DNA of 64,000 nt from Listeria costaricensis (GTDB taxonomy: Bacteria; Bacillota; Bacilli; Lactobacillales; Listeriaceae): positions 16,710 to 80,709 of the forward strand of contig NZ_FXUT01000006.1 of the NCBI RefSeq assembly GCF_900183385.1. Direction: 5' to 3'. Under the pieces are notes generated by a model that searched no databases, was not told the DNA's origin, and worked only from the letters and a program-made list of their open reading frames with translations. The position numbers and the translations under genes are program-made. Of the stretch, positions 53,268 to 61,673 are shown in pieces. How positions within the stretch are numbered: position 1 is the stretch's first letter; each line of letters begins with the position of its first letter.

Positions 53268-54053
53268 TTACAACGGTAAATCCTTTTTCTTAAATATAAT
53301 GGAACCGGCAATATAACAGAGAAGACCAATCGCAACAAGAGCCACAAGTTTCCCTGCAAATGCTTCACCGTTTACAATCGCCTCTGTATCAAACAGAGTA
53401 TTAATGGAGAGATAGCGCAGGTTTTCAAGGGAGTCACTCATGTCCGATAACTGCTGAAGCGCAAAACACGCAAGCGGGATTCCGGCTCCAAGGGCAAGGG
53501 ATTTGCCAGATGAATTAAATAGACATGAACCTAAAAAAGAAATCGCACTTATAGCGAAGTGAAGTAGCAAGCAGCCTAACGACAACTGTAAAAATACATC
53601 GATGTCAAGCTGACCTGGTTGAGTTATCTCAGCAACAGCAATACCAACACCATCAATACAGCCAAACATCACAATAAGAGAGACTATCATATAGATCGCA
53701 CTTGTGAAGGTAATTTGTGTTCTTGAAAGCGGAGCCGCTAAATCATTCGCCATGCTACCTTTGTCAACTTTTCCCGCAATCATTTTATTGCCCGTAATAA
53801 AAATATAAACCATAGGAAAAATGATAGCGAACATCCCGAAATATTGATTGGATATGAGGGATAGGAGAGAAGACATTTCACCAAGCGGGTTGAAGCCACC
53901 CATTGCTTCCTGCTGTGCAACCATTTCGTTGATCATTTCCGGATCGAACACTTTCATAACGATCCCGATTAAAAGACAAAGAACACCTGTTATAATTGCC
54001 CATAGCTTTATATTAGATTTAATCGTTCGCTTAAAATAAGTCAGACTAAACAT
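53268..54053 (-). CDS. ABC-2 type transporter permease
   Basis: A 261-residue membrane protein with six hydrophobic segments, starting MFSLTYFKRTIKSNIKLWAIITGVLCLLIG and ending in a lysine-rich tail. The layout fits ABC-2 exporters. The start at 54053 follows AAGGAGG and lies inside the end of the ATPase gene (8-base overlap), so both are coupled. The substrate is unknown. The region from here to 57 kb is richer in A and T than its neighbours. Confidence 0.85.
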   Translation of the reverse strand: MFSLTYFKRTIKSNIKLWAIITGVLCLLIGIVMKVFDPEMINEMVAQQEAMGGFNPLGEMSSLLSLISNQYFGMFAIIFPMVYIFITGNKMIAGKVDKGSMANDLAAPLSRTQITFTSAIYMIVSLIVMFGCIDGVGIAVAEITQPGQLDIDVFLQLSLGCLLLHFAISAISFLGSCLFNSSGKSLALGAGIPLACFALQQLSDMSDSLENLRYLSINTLFDTEAIVNGEAFAGKLVALVAIGLLCYIAGSIIFKKKDLPL

Positions 54054-54948
54054 TGCGGCTGCCTCCTTCATAATGGCTCATAAAATATTCTTCGAGCGTA
54101 TGCTTCACTTCACTAATAAACTTAACCTTATGCTTAGAAAGAGCCAAAAGAAGGTCATTTATATGCGAATCCTCAATATCAATAATCAGTTGGTTTTGCT
54201 CGGGCTTTTGCTCCCTAATCGTAAAACCACTGTTAAGCATTGCAAGGTAATCCTCGCTTGAAAGAAACGCTATTTTAAAAGTTTTCTTTTCATTTTGCTT
54301 GATATCTTTAGGGCGTACAATAGAAATTATTTTGCCATCCTTAATCATGCCAATCCGGTCACAAGTTTCTTCTACTTCCTCAAACATATGGCTGGACATC
54401 AAAATGCTTCGACCGTTTGCTTTTTCTGCCTTGATCAATTCGACAAAATTTGCCTGCATAAGTGGGTCGAGTCCGCTGGTTGGCTCATCAAGAATAAGAA
54501 TCTCTGGATCATGCATAAACGCGCAAACAATGCCCATTTTTTGCTTCATCCCTTTTGACATGCGTTTCATATCACCTGATGGATCAAGTTCAAACTGTTT
54601 AATCAGTCTATCTGCTTTTCTCATATCTTTCAGCTCGCGCAAAGCAGCAATGTACTTGATATATTCAGTGCCTTTCATGTCGCTAGGAAAAGCAATTTCC
54701 CCTGGAAGATAGCCAATCTTTTTTTTCACTTCTTTCGCTTTTTCCCATGCATTTAAACCGTTTATGGTTGTTTTGCCGCTCTGTGGCTTGGAAAAACCTA
54801 AGAGGTGCCGCATGGTGGTTGTTTTTCCAGCTCCGTTCGGCCCTAAAAAGCCGAAAACCTCCCCCTTATTTACCTCGAAGGACACATCAAAAACGCCTTT
54901 ATTTTCACCGAAGTCCTTCGTTAAATTTTCAACTGTTATGACAGACAT
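54046..54948 (-). CDS. ABC transporter ATP-binding protein
   Basis: A 300-residue exporter ATPase: Walker A GPNGAGKTTT (about residue 35), signature MSKGMKQKM, Walker B ILILDEPTSGLD, and a C-terminal regulatory stretch of about 80 residues. It is the first gene of a two-gene operon with the permease and divergent from the TetR gene, which suggests an efflux system controlled by that regulator. Substrate unknown. Confidence 0.92.
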   Translation of the reverse strand: MSVITVENLTKDFGENKGVFDVSFEVNKGEVFGFLGPNGAGKTTTMRHLLGFSKPQSGKTTINGLNAWEKAKEVKKKIGYLPGEIAFPSDMKGTEYIKYIAALRELKDMRKADRLIKQFELDPSGDMKRMSKGMKQKMGIVCAFMHDPEILILDEPTSGLDPLMQANFVELIKAEKANGRSILMSSHMFEEVEETCDRIGMIKDGKIISIVRPKDIKQNEKKTFKIAFLSSEDYLAMLNSGFTIREQKPEQNQLIIDIEDSHINDLLLALSKHKVKFISEVKHTLEEYFMSHYEGGSRNV

Positions 54949-54987
54949 AAAAAGTCTCCTTTCTCAGAGAACGATCGCATCCTCTTA

Positions 54988-55078
54988 TTGACAAAATCCG
55001 ACGCCGTGTTGTACGATTTAGTTTAGCATGATCAAAATAGGCGAGCAACCAACAATGAGTAGCAGAATGTCGGATTTT
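54988..55078. promoter_or_regulatory. Divergent promoter region with distant inverted repeat
   Basis: On the plus strand TTGACA (54988-54993) and TACGAT (55012-55017) are 18 bp apart, ahead of the TetR gene. A perfect 10-bp inverted repeat, AAAATCCGAC (54993-55002) and GTCGGATTTT (55069-55078), brackets the region; the arms overlap the -35 box and lie just before the TetR start codon. Confidence 0.5.
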
Positions 55079-55096
55079 TAACTAGGAGGGATTATT

Positions 55097-55675
55097 TTGA
55101 AAAAGCGATCTGCCGTAACAGCCATTACAAAGAAGAATATACAAGACTCTTTTTGGCAGCTTTATTGTGAAAAACGTATTGATAAAATAACCGTGCGTGA
55201 AATCATGGATAAAGCGGGATATAACCGAGGAACATTTTACGAATACTACACCGATGTATATGATGTATTGGAGCAGCTAGAAAATGAATTACTCCCCAAT
55301 CTAGATAATATGCCACTATCTTCTCCAATAACTGACATACCTGCCAATCCTTTTGAATTTCATGTATTTTTTAGATTTTATGAAGAAAATAATAAATATT
55401 TCACCGTTCTCTTGGGCGAAAAAGGGGACCCGTCTTTCCTTGCTAAGATGAAAAATGCGGTTAAACCCGTTATCAAGCAGGGATTAATCGCTAAAGGTGC
55501 CAAGGATGATTTTGCGCTTGAAGTATTGATTGAATATAATCTCTCTGCCATGCTCGGCGTATTTAATTTCTGGTTCACTTGTGAAAATAGACCATCCATC
55601 GAAGAATTTATTGAATGTGTCTATAAAGCGGGAAACTTGGATAAAGTAAATAGTGAAAAACCCGGCAGGCAGTAA
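55097..55675 (+). CDS. TetR-family regulator
   Basis: A 192-residue TetR/AcrR-type regulator: HTH with KITVREIMDKAGYNRGTFYEYYTDVYDVLEQ and an all-helical ligand-binding domain. The start is TTG after AGGAGGG. It is divergent from the ABC operon and probably represses it. Its end overlaps a terminator, whose left arm lies in the last codons. Confidence 0.9.
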   Translation: MKKRSAVTAITKKNIQDSFWQLYCEKRIDKITVREIMDKAGYNRGTFYEYYTDVYDVLEQLENELLPNLDNMPLSSPITDIPANPFEFHVFFRFYEENNKYFTVLLGEKGDPSFLAKMKNAVKPVIKQGLIAKGAKDDFALEVLIEYNLSAMLGVFNFWFTCENRPSIEEFIECVYKAGNLDKVNSEKPGRQ

Positions 55676-55694
55676 GCAAACCGGGTTTCTTTTT
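55659..55694 (+). terminator. Terminator overlapping the TetR gene end
   Basis: AAACCCGG and CCGGGTTT pair around a loop containing the TAA stop codon, followed by CTTTTTCT. Confidence 0.75.
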
Positions 55695-55711
55695 CTATAG
55701 AATGAGCCGAT

Positions 55712-56575
55712 CTATTTTTCCCAAGCGGCTAAATTTTTCTGAACAAATTGCCGGAAAGTCTGAGGTTTCTTACCCATGATTTGCTCAAATACGGTGGTTG
55801 TTTTCTTCGCAGTACCCAGACGTGTCATCATGTACAGCATACCCATCACAGTCGAATACTCCTTATCCAGGCCGCGTATATTAATCCAATATTTTTTAGC
55901 AAGGGAAGGCTTAGGATTGGCATAGGTAATCGTTCTGCCCAATTCTTCTGATAAAATTTGAGCCGCTTCAAAGTAGTCAACCGCATCCGGTCCAGTAATC
56001 GAGTAGCCATTATTTTGATGCTTTTCCGGTTCAGTTAGCACCTTCGCCGTAATTTCACCAATGTCCTCTGCATCAATAAAACTAGTCAATGCCTTCTTTA
56101 CAGGCACCACAATCCGGTCAAAATGCTTAATTTCATAAGCATGAACGCCACTGATGTTCTGCATAAAAAAGCTCGGCCGAATATGGCAATAAGGAAGCCC
56201 TGCCCGCTCAATATATTTCTCAATTTTATGATGTGGCGGCACAGGATTTTTTTCCACGCCTATAAGAGAAAGAAAGCTGACAAGTTTAATATCGCCTTTT
56301 GATTTTAAGGCCTCCACAAAGGGTTTCAAATCTTCCGGTTTTCCCAAATGAGGGGGACGCATGATAAATACGCGGTCAACATTTCTGAGCGCCAATTCAA
56401 AGGTTTGGGGATCTGTGAAATCAAAGAATACAGCCTCTGCCTCGTCACCAAACTTATTTTGCAAAGCTTCCACATTAATATCAGCCGCCACAACTTCCTG
56501 CTCATTTTGCATTAAATATTTTGCTACATAGCCACCCACATTTCCCAGTGCACCAGTTACCATTACTTTACCCAT
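55712..56575 (-). CDS. NmrA-like NAD(P)-binding protein
   Basis: A 287-residue atypical short-chain dehydrogenase of the NmrA/YtfG type. The Rossmann motif is VTGALGNVGGYVAKYLM, followed by AADIN and FDFTDP; the later part has ISGVHAYEIKHFDRIVVP and FIDAEDIGEI. Such proteins are quinone reductases or redox sensors. The start at 56575 follows TGGAGGAACG; the longer frame begins inside the MarR gene. It overlaps the MarR gene by eight bases, so both are one operon and the MarR protein probably senses a related electrophile or quinone. Confidence 0.87.
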   Translation of the reverse strand: MGKVMVTGALGNVGGYVAKYLMQNEQEVVAADINVEALQNKFGDEAEAVFFDFTDPQTFELALRNVDRVFIMRPPHLGKPEDLKPFVEALKSKGDIKLVSFLSLIGVEKNPVPPHHKIEKYIERAGLPYCHIRPSFFMQNISGVHAYEIKHFDRIVVPVKKALTSFIDAEDIGEITAKVLTEPEKHQNNGYSITGPDAVDYFEAAQILSEELGRTITYANPKPSLAKKYWINIRGLDKEYSTVMGMLYMMTRLGTAKKTTTVFEQIMGKKPQTFRQFVQKNLAAWEK

Positions 56576-56996
56576 TTTCTCGTTCCTCCAGTAGAATTTT
56601 ATTTGCTTTATCAAGCAGAATAATCAGTGTTTCAAAATCATTGCCAAGCTTTGTTGCAAGATGTGACATGGTGCTCAGATACTCTGTAAAGGTTTCCTCA
56701 ACCAAGGTTTTTGCCTTGCTAGTGGGGCGGAGAATAAAGCTGCGTTTATCCGTTTGAGACGGCACTTTTTCTAAATAGCCCGCCTTTGAAAGAGACGCTA
56801 CCTGTGCAGCAATCAACGGCTTTTTAACCTTAAAGAAATCTGCCGCCATGACGGATGTGACCGCCACTTCTGTTTTACAAATGTAAATTAATAGCCCCAT
56901 CTCTCCTGAACGAACAGGCAGATTCTTTTTGGTATTGATATTCAGTCGACAGAAAAGCGAGACGGCTTCTGCCCCATGTTCCAATTTGTTGTCCAT
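56568..56996 (-). CDS. MarR-family regulator
   Basis: A 142-residue winged-helix protein: SGEMGLLIYICKTEVAVTSVMAADFFKVKKPLIAAQVASLSKAGYLEKVPSQTDKRSFILRPTSKAK contains the recognition helix and the wing with D-x-R. The start at 56996 follows AAAGGAGTGG; the GTG three codons earlier lies in that site. It is the first gene of the MarR-NmrA operon and probably represses itself through the two palindromes in its promoter. Confidence 0.88.
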   Translation of the reverse strand: MDNKLEHGAEAVSLFCRLNINTKKNLPVRSGEMGLLIYICKTEVAVTSVMAADFFKVKKPLIAAQVASLSKAGYLEKVPSQTDKRSFILRPTSKAKTLVEETFTEYLSTMSHLATKLGNDFETLIILLDKANKILLEERENG

Positions 56997-57017
56997 AAAA
57001 GCCACTCCTTTAAAAAA

Positions 57018-57065
57018 AGTTAATCAGCTTAACTACATAATAGTTAATCCGATTAACTTTGTCAA
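57018..57065 (-). promoter_or_regulatory. MarR-gene promoter with two operators
   Basis: On the minus strand TTGACA (57060-57065) and TATTAT (57037-57042) are exactly 17 bp apart. The perfect palindrome AGTTAATCCGATTAACT (57042-57058) fills the spacer, and a second copy, AGTTAA-tcagc-TTAACT (57018-57034), lies just downstream of the start of transcription. Confidence 0.8.
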
Positions 57066-57151
57066 CTCATTTTACTTATTACATGCAGGTAGAACGACTT
57101 CTTAGCTTGATTAATTAATAGCACACAGGCAAAAGTTGAGGCTCTGTCTAT

Positions 57152-57190
57152 AAAAAACTGCAAACCAAGCAGGAAATACTTAGTTTGCAG
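57152..57190 (-). terminator. Terminator of lacD
   Basis: On the minus strand CTGCAAAC and GTTTGCAG pair with an AT-rich extension and are followed by TTTTTT, about 25 bases beyond the lacD stop. Confidence 0.8.
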
Positions 57191-57215
57191 CCACAGCCCT
57201 TAAGAAAGGGATTGT

Positions 57216-58229
57216 TTATTTTTCCACCACATGAACGTCATCAAGTGTACCGTATTTTGTCCACCAAGGAACAGCACCGGCATCTAGCAACTCATTAAGG
57301 GATGTAATATTTTCTTTTCCTTGCGTACGTAGCCACTCGCGCAAAGCGTCATCGCCTTGTTTCCCGTAAACTTCAATACCATCTTTCCAAGTTGCACGTC
57401 CGCAAAGCACACCGCTGTATTGAACATTATGCTGATTGGCAAATGCAATCGTTTTATGGAAAAGTTCAGCCGTTACCCCCGCACTCAAATAAATAAATGG
57501 CAGTGGGCTCAGATCAGAGCATTCTTCAAAGTGTTCAGCTGCTTCCGCTTGCGTATAAGCCGTTTCACCTTTAGCAAAACCTTCCACATAGTTAAAGTTG
57601 ACCGGAACTTCTAGTTTTAATACATCCACACCATAGCGCGGTTTAGCAAATTCCTTAATCGCTGCTTTAACTTTAGCCGGTTTTAGTTTGGCATATTCAA
57701 GCGAACTGGAATCCGTCACTTTTGAATCATAGGTAATCGGTTCAAGGAAGAAAGGAATGTCAACCGCACGACATTCAGCCCCAATCCGTTCCAAAAAGGC
57801 GTATTTGATTTCATTGATTTCAGCAGGCTCATCTGGATCATAATAAACAAGGATCTTCACAGCATCGCCGCCGTTTTCTTTGATCCGAAGTGCAGATAAA
57901 TCTTCAATTAAATCAGGTAATTTTCCAGCAATCGTAGTATCATAACCAGTTTTCTCATAAGAAGTGAGGAGACCACAGCCTTCGTGGCGAGCCTTAATAG
58001 CGGGTGTTCCAAACTCCAAATCAAGAAGGATGGCAGAAGCATAAGGAGTCAACTCTTCAGATACAAGCTGTTTAAAGTCCTCCACATCTTTTTTATCTTC
58101 CGTGCCTTTTGCTTCCTTGATCATTTTTTTGAGGGAGCCGCGTTGATCGATCGCAAGTGCCGCAATCACACCATTTTCGTTCGAAAGTCTTTGAAGTCCA
58201 TCAAATTTTCCTTTAGTAATAGTTACCAT
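57216..58229 (-). CDS. lacD: Tagatose 1,6-diphosphate aldolase
   Basis: A 337-residue class I aldolase of the LacD family, cleaving tagatose 1,6-bisphosphate into dihydroxyacetone phosphate and glyceraldehyde 3-phosphate. Typical parts are IAALAIDQRGSLKKMI near the start, ILLDLEFGTPA, and VDVLKLEVPVNF, whose lysine is the Schiff-base candidate. The length fits LacD. AAAGGAG precedes the ATG. There are no lacABC genes in the window, so tagatose phosphate must come from a pathway encoded elsewhere. Position agrees with lmo0539 from memory. Confidence 0.93.
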   Translation of the reverse strand: MVTITKGKFDGLQRLSNENGVIAALAIDQRGSLKKMIKEAKGTEDKKDVEDFKQLVSEELTPYASAILLDLEFGTPAIKARHEGCGLLTSYEKTGYDTTIAGKLPDLIEDLSALRIKENGGDAVKILVYYDPDEPAEINEIKYAFLERIGAECRAVDIPFFLEPITYDSKVTDSSSLEYAKLKPAKVKAAIKEFAKPRYGVDVLKLEVPVNFNYVEGFAKGETAYTQAEAAEHFEECSDLSPLPFIYLSAGVTAELFHKTIAFANQHNVQYSGVLCGRATWKDGIEVYGKQGDDALREWLRTQGKENITSLNELLDAGAVPWWTKYGTLDDVHVVEK

Positions 58230-58308
58230 ATTTATCGATCTCCTTTGAATAAATTTCTGGCCTAACCTGACTATTTTTGTTTACCCTGGAAATATCTGGT
58301 TAAACCTA

Positions 58309-58337
58309 ATGATAAAGAGTTTTCAAGATTTCTGCAA
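58309..58337 (-). promoter_or_regulatory. lacD promoter
   Basis: On the minus strand TTGCAG (58332-58337) and TATCAT (58309-58314) are 17 bp apart, about 80 bases before the start codon. Confidence 0.55.
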
Positions 58338-58478
58338 ATCATAATCTAAAATTTGCAAAACAGAACGGTTTAGACTACTATCTAATCAGGAGTCTGTGCA
58401 CAGTGGTTTGGGGGAACCAGTTAACTTTCTTGCGTAAAACTTTTCTGAGCGATAAGTTTTGAAATAGGAAGTGATAGA

Positions 58479-59681
58479 ATGAAAAAGCAGCAGATCAGTC
58501 GGGCGATGCGAAACAAACATCGAAAAAGAAAGCAGCTGCTTTTCAGTGTTTTCTCAATTCTACTTTTGTTGATCTTGGTATTTGGCGCGGTTAAACTATT
58601 CACGCCACAAACTTTGTCAAAAGCAGTAGAGGAAGAGCAGAAGGAAACAGCTAAAAAGCCAAAAGACACCACGAAACCTACCGAACCAACTAAGAAGGAA
58701 GAAAGCTTTGTTCCGACAGAAACGATCGTGCAAAATCAGAAAATCGATCAATACCTGCAGCAAATCGGCTTTAGCGGAACGGCAATGGTCGTGCGGGAAG
58801 GAAATATCATTATTGACAAAGGCTACGGCCAAGCGAATCGGGAACAGCATATCGAAAACCGCACAGATACTGGTTATTACATTGGCTCTGCTCAAAAAGC
58901 GTTTATTGCGACAGCCATTTTACAACTTGAAGAAGCGGGCAAACTAAATGTGGACGACCCGGTCAGTCGCTTTTTGCCAGATTTTCCCAATGGTCAAAAC
59001 ATCAAACTGCGCAATCTGCTGACCCACACTTCCGGTATTGTTGGTCATACAGAAGGGCAGGGGGCGATTACCCCCGAAGAACTGGTGAAGGATATTGAAA
59101 AACAAGGAATCAAGCAGCAACCAGGCAAGTGGAATTATTTGGACTCTAATTATACCGTGCTGGCCTATCTCGTAGAAAAAATTAGCGGCATGCAGCTATC
59201 TGATTATATTCAGACCCACATTTTCGATCCGTGTGGAATGAAAGGCGCCGGTTTTTACCAGACATTTAATCAGCAAAAATATCCGTCGACTGGTTATTAT
59301 GTGGCCAAAGACGGGACATATGGAACGCCATCCTTACCAGATTTGTCACAGCTATTTGGCGTCGGGAATATGTATATGCGAGCGATTGACATGTATTTAT
59401 TTGATAAAGGTTTAGCAGAACGAAAGCTAATAAATGAAGATAGCTATCAAAAAATGTTTACAAAAGGCAGCAGCTCAGGCTACGGCTTTGGCTTCTATGT
59501 GGACCCTGGCAGCTACAATAATCACGGGGTATTAAATGGCTGGAATGTCTCCAATAGTTTTAGTCACAGCGGAAAAACCTTTGTGGTCCTCTTGTCGAAC
59601 GTTCAAAATAACATTCCGTCATTTGGAAAAGTGAATAATGAAATTTACCAATTATTAAATCAAGCAGATACATCAAAGTGA
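58479..59681 (+). CDS. Serine beta-lactamase-like penicillin-binding protein (class C fold)
   Basis: A 400-residue membrane-anchored enzyme. A basic N-terminus and one helix (LLFSVFSILLLLILVFGAV, residues about 21-40) are followed by a Lys/Pro/Thr linker and the beta-lactamase domain. The nucleophile motif SxxK is in IGSAQKAF, LLTHTSGI follows, the second motif reads YLD within WNYLDSNY where YxN is usual, and the third is HSG in SFSHSGKT. It faces outside and may be a D,D-peptidase or esterase; resistance is not implied. Next to lacD as in lmo0539-lmo0540 from memory. Confidence 0.9.
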   Translation: MKKQQISRAMRNKHRKRKQLLFSVFSILLLLILVFGAVKLFTPQTLSKAVEEEQKETAKKPKDTTKPTEPTKKEESFVPTETIVQNQKIDQYLQQIGFSGTAMVVREGNIIIDKGYGQANREQHIENRTDTGYYIGSAQKAFIATAILQLEEAGKLNVDDPVSRFLPDFPNGQNIKLRNLLTHTSGIVGHTEGQGAITPEELVKDIEKQGIKQQPGKWNYLDSNYTVLAYLVEKISGMQLSDYIQTHIFDPCGMKGAGFYQTFNQQKYPSTGYYVAKDGTYGTPSLPDLSQLFGVGNMYMRAIDMYLFDKGLAERKLINEDSYQKMFTKGSSSGYGFGFYVDPGSYNNHGVLNGWNVSNSFSHSGKTFVVLLSNVQNNIPSFGKVNNEIYQLLNQADTSK

Positions 59682-59730
59682 CACAAGGTGAGTCGTGTGG
59701 GAGCCTTAAATGGTTACCAAGAAAATAACA

Positions 59731-59797
59731 GAATCTAAAATCAAGTAATAGCACCATTTCTAAGAATGGGAATTACATGATTTTAGGTTCTTTTTTA
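59731..59797. terminator. Rho-independent terminator
   Basis: GAATCTAAAATCA pairs with TGATTTTAGGTTC around a loop with its own small stem and is followed by T6. Confidence 0.85.
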
Positions 59798-59944
59798 TGA
59801 TGCTTCCCTTTCTTTTTTGCAAGATTTTGGTAGAAAATGAAAGTTATTATGCCGAAATCTGCCATTATTATGCAGCCAGAAAGCCTATTTATGGTAAAAT
59901 ATGAATGTAAATAAAAGGAAATGATAGATAATGAAAGAAAATGA

Positions 59945-59973
59945 TTGATTTTGGATGATCGTGATGTTAAGAT
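59945..59973 (+). promoter_or_regulatory. fru operon promoter
   Basis: TTGATT (59945-59950) and TAAGAT (59968-59973) are 17 bp apart, shortly before fruR. Repeated AATGAT/GATGATC-like words surround it and may be the FruR binding area, but no clean palindrome is seen. Confidence 0.55.
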
Positions 59974-59995
59974 ATAAATGGATGGAGGAAATGAA

Positions 59996-60748
59996 ATGTT
60001 AAATGCAGAACGAAAACAGCGCATTATTGAAAACCTAGAACGAGTGGGTGTCATTAAACTGGCAGAACTAGTTGAAGCTTTGGACTGTTCAGAGTCTACC
60101 ATCAGAAGAGACCTGATCGAATTAGAGCAGGAAGGATTACTTGAACGAGTTCACGGCGGGGCTCGACTGCTAAATGCGCATAATATCGAACCAAGCATGA
60201 ATGAAAAATCCTTCAAAAACATTCAAAGCAAGCAAGAAATTGCCCGATACAGTGCAGAATTAGTGGCAGAAGGCGACTGCATTTATCTAGATGCAGGTTC
60301 CACAACGATTGAAATGATTCCGTTTCTAGCAGATCGACGCATTACAGTTGTCACAAATGGACTAGCGCACATTGAAAAACTTGTGCAACTTCGAATTGAT
60401 GCCTATCTCTTAGGTGGCAAAATGAAAGTGCATACAAAAGCAGTTGTCGGTGCAGTGGCATTAAATAATTTGACGAATTATCACTTCGATAAAGCTTTTC
60501 TCGGTACAAACGCGATTCATTTAGAGTATGGACATACAACGCCTGATACGGAAGAGGCATTATTAAAACGTTCAGCAGGCAAGCAAGCAGCAAACACTTT
60601 TGTACTGGCTGATCATAGCAAATTCGGACACATTCATTTTGCCCGTATCTTTGATTTAGAAGATGCGACGATTGTGACAGATTATATTCCACAAGAAATG
60701 AAAGATTCCTTTATCCAAAAAACAAAAATAATCGAGGTGGGAAAATGA
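59996..60748 (+). CDS. fruR: DeoR-family regulator of the fructose operon
   Basis: A 250-residue DeoR-type repressor: HTH with RKQRIIENLERVGVIKLAELVEALDCSESTIRRDLIELEQEGLLERVHGGA and a sugar-phosphate sensing domain with DAGSTTIEMIPFL. The start at 59996 follows GGAGGAAATG; an upstream in-frame codon lies within the binding site. It overlaps fruK by four bases (ATGA), making it the first gene of fruR-fruK-fruA. Fructose 1-phosphate is the expected inducer. Confidence 0.93.
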   Translation: MLNAERKQRIIENLERVGVIKLAELVEALDCSESTIRRDLIELEQEGLLERVHGGARLLNAHNIEPSMNEKSFKNIQSKQEIARYSAELVAEGDCIYLDAGSTTIEMIPFLADRRITVVTNGLAHIEKLVQLRIDAYLLGGKMKVHTKAVVGAVALNNLTNYHFDKAFLGTNAIHLEYGHTTPDTEEALLKRSAGKQAANTFVLADHSKFGHIHFARIFDLEDATIVTDYIPQEMKDSFIQKTKIIEVGK

Positions 60749-61656
60749 TTTATACAGTAACCTTGAATCCATCGATTGACTATATTGTTCAGGTTGAAGA
60801 TTTAAAACTTGGCGAACTCAACCGAATGAAGCATGATGATAAACTGCCTGGCGGGAAGGGAATCAATGTCTCGCGTGTTTTGAATCAGCTAAATGTCAAT
60901 TCGAAGGCCACAGGATTTTTAGGCGGATTTACAGGTAGATTTATCAAAGATTGGCTAGAAGAAGAAGGTGTCAAAACAGGCTTCGTCAAAATTTCCGATG
61001 ATACCCGCATCAATATCAAATTAAAACATGGCGAAGAAACAGAGATTAATGGCTTAGGGCCAACGATTTCAGAGCATGAACAAGCCGTCTTTTTTGAGGA
61101 AATGCAAGCGGTCAAAATGGGTGATATTGTCATTCTATCCGGTAGTGTTCCGCCTTCACTTGGAACAAACTTCTATGAGCGCATTATTGCCCATTGTTTA
61201 GAAATTGGGGCTGATTTTATGATTGATACGACAGGACCTGAGCTCCTTGAAGCATTACCGAAAAAACCGCTTCTAATCAAGCCGAATCATCATGAACTGG
61301 CTGAACTTTTTGGTGTGAACCTTGAGACTAGAGAAGACATTATAACTTATGGGAAAAAATGTCTGGAATTAGGCGCACAACATGTGATCGTCTCCATGGC
61401 AGGAGATGGGGCACTGTTTTTTGAAGGGGAAGATGTCTATTTTGCCGAACCTATCCAGGGTGTTGTAAAAAACTCCGTTGGCGCAGGAGATTCCATGATT
61501 GCCGGCTTTGTCGGGGCGTATTCCGTCACAAAAGAACCGCTGGAAGCATTTAAAACGGGCGTAGCGACAGGGACAGCTACTGCTTTCTCTACAGATTTAG
61601 CGAAAAAGGCCTTTATTAATGAAATGAAACCAAAAGTGAAGCTTATCAAACTTTAA
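60745..61656 (+). CDS. fruK: 1-phosphofructokinase
   Basis: A 303-residue PfkB-family kinase that phosphorylates fructose 1-phosphate to fructose 1,6-bisphosphate. It opens IYTVTLNPSIDYIV, has KLPGGKGINVSRVLNQL (sugar-binding) and the ATP/catalytic motif NSVGAGDSMIAGF with the catalytic aspartate. Length and order between fruR and fruA are canonical. Confidence 0.95.
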   Translation: MIYTVTLNPSIDYIVQVEDLKLGELNRMKHDDKLPGGKGINVSRVLNQLNVNSKATGFLGGFTGRFIKDWLEEEGVKTGFVKISDDTRINIKLKHGEETEINGLGPTISEHEQAVFFEEMQAVKMGDIVILSGSVPPSLGTNFYERIIAHCLEIGADFMIDTTGPELLEALPKKPLLIKPNHHELAELFGVNLETREDIITYGKKCLELGAQHVIVSMAGDGALFFEGEDVYFAEPIQGVVKNSVGAGDSMIAGFVGAYSVTKEPLEAFKTGVATGTATAFSTDLAKKAFINEMKPKVKLIKL

Positions 61657-61673
61657 AAAATGGAGGAACTAAA

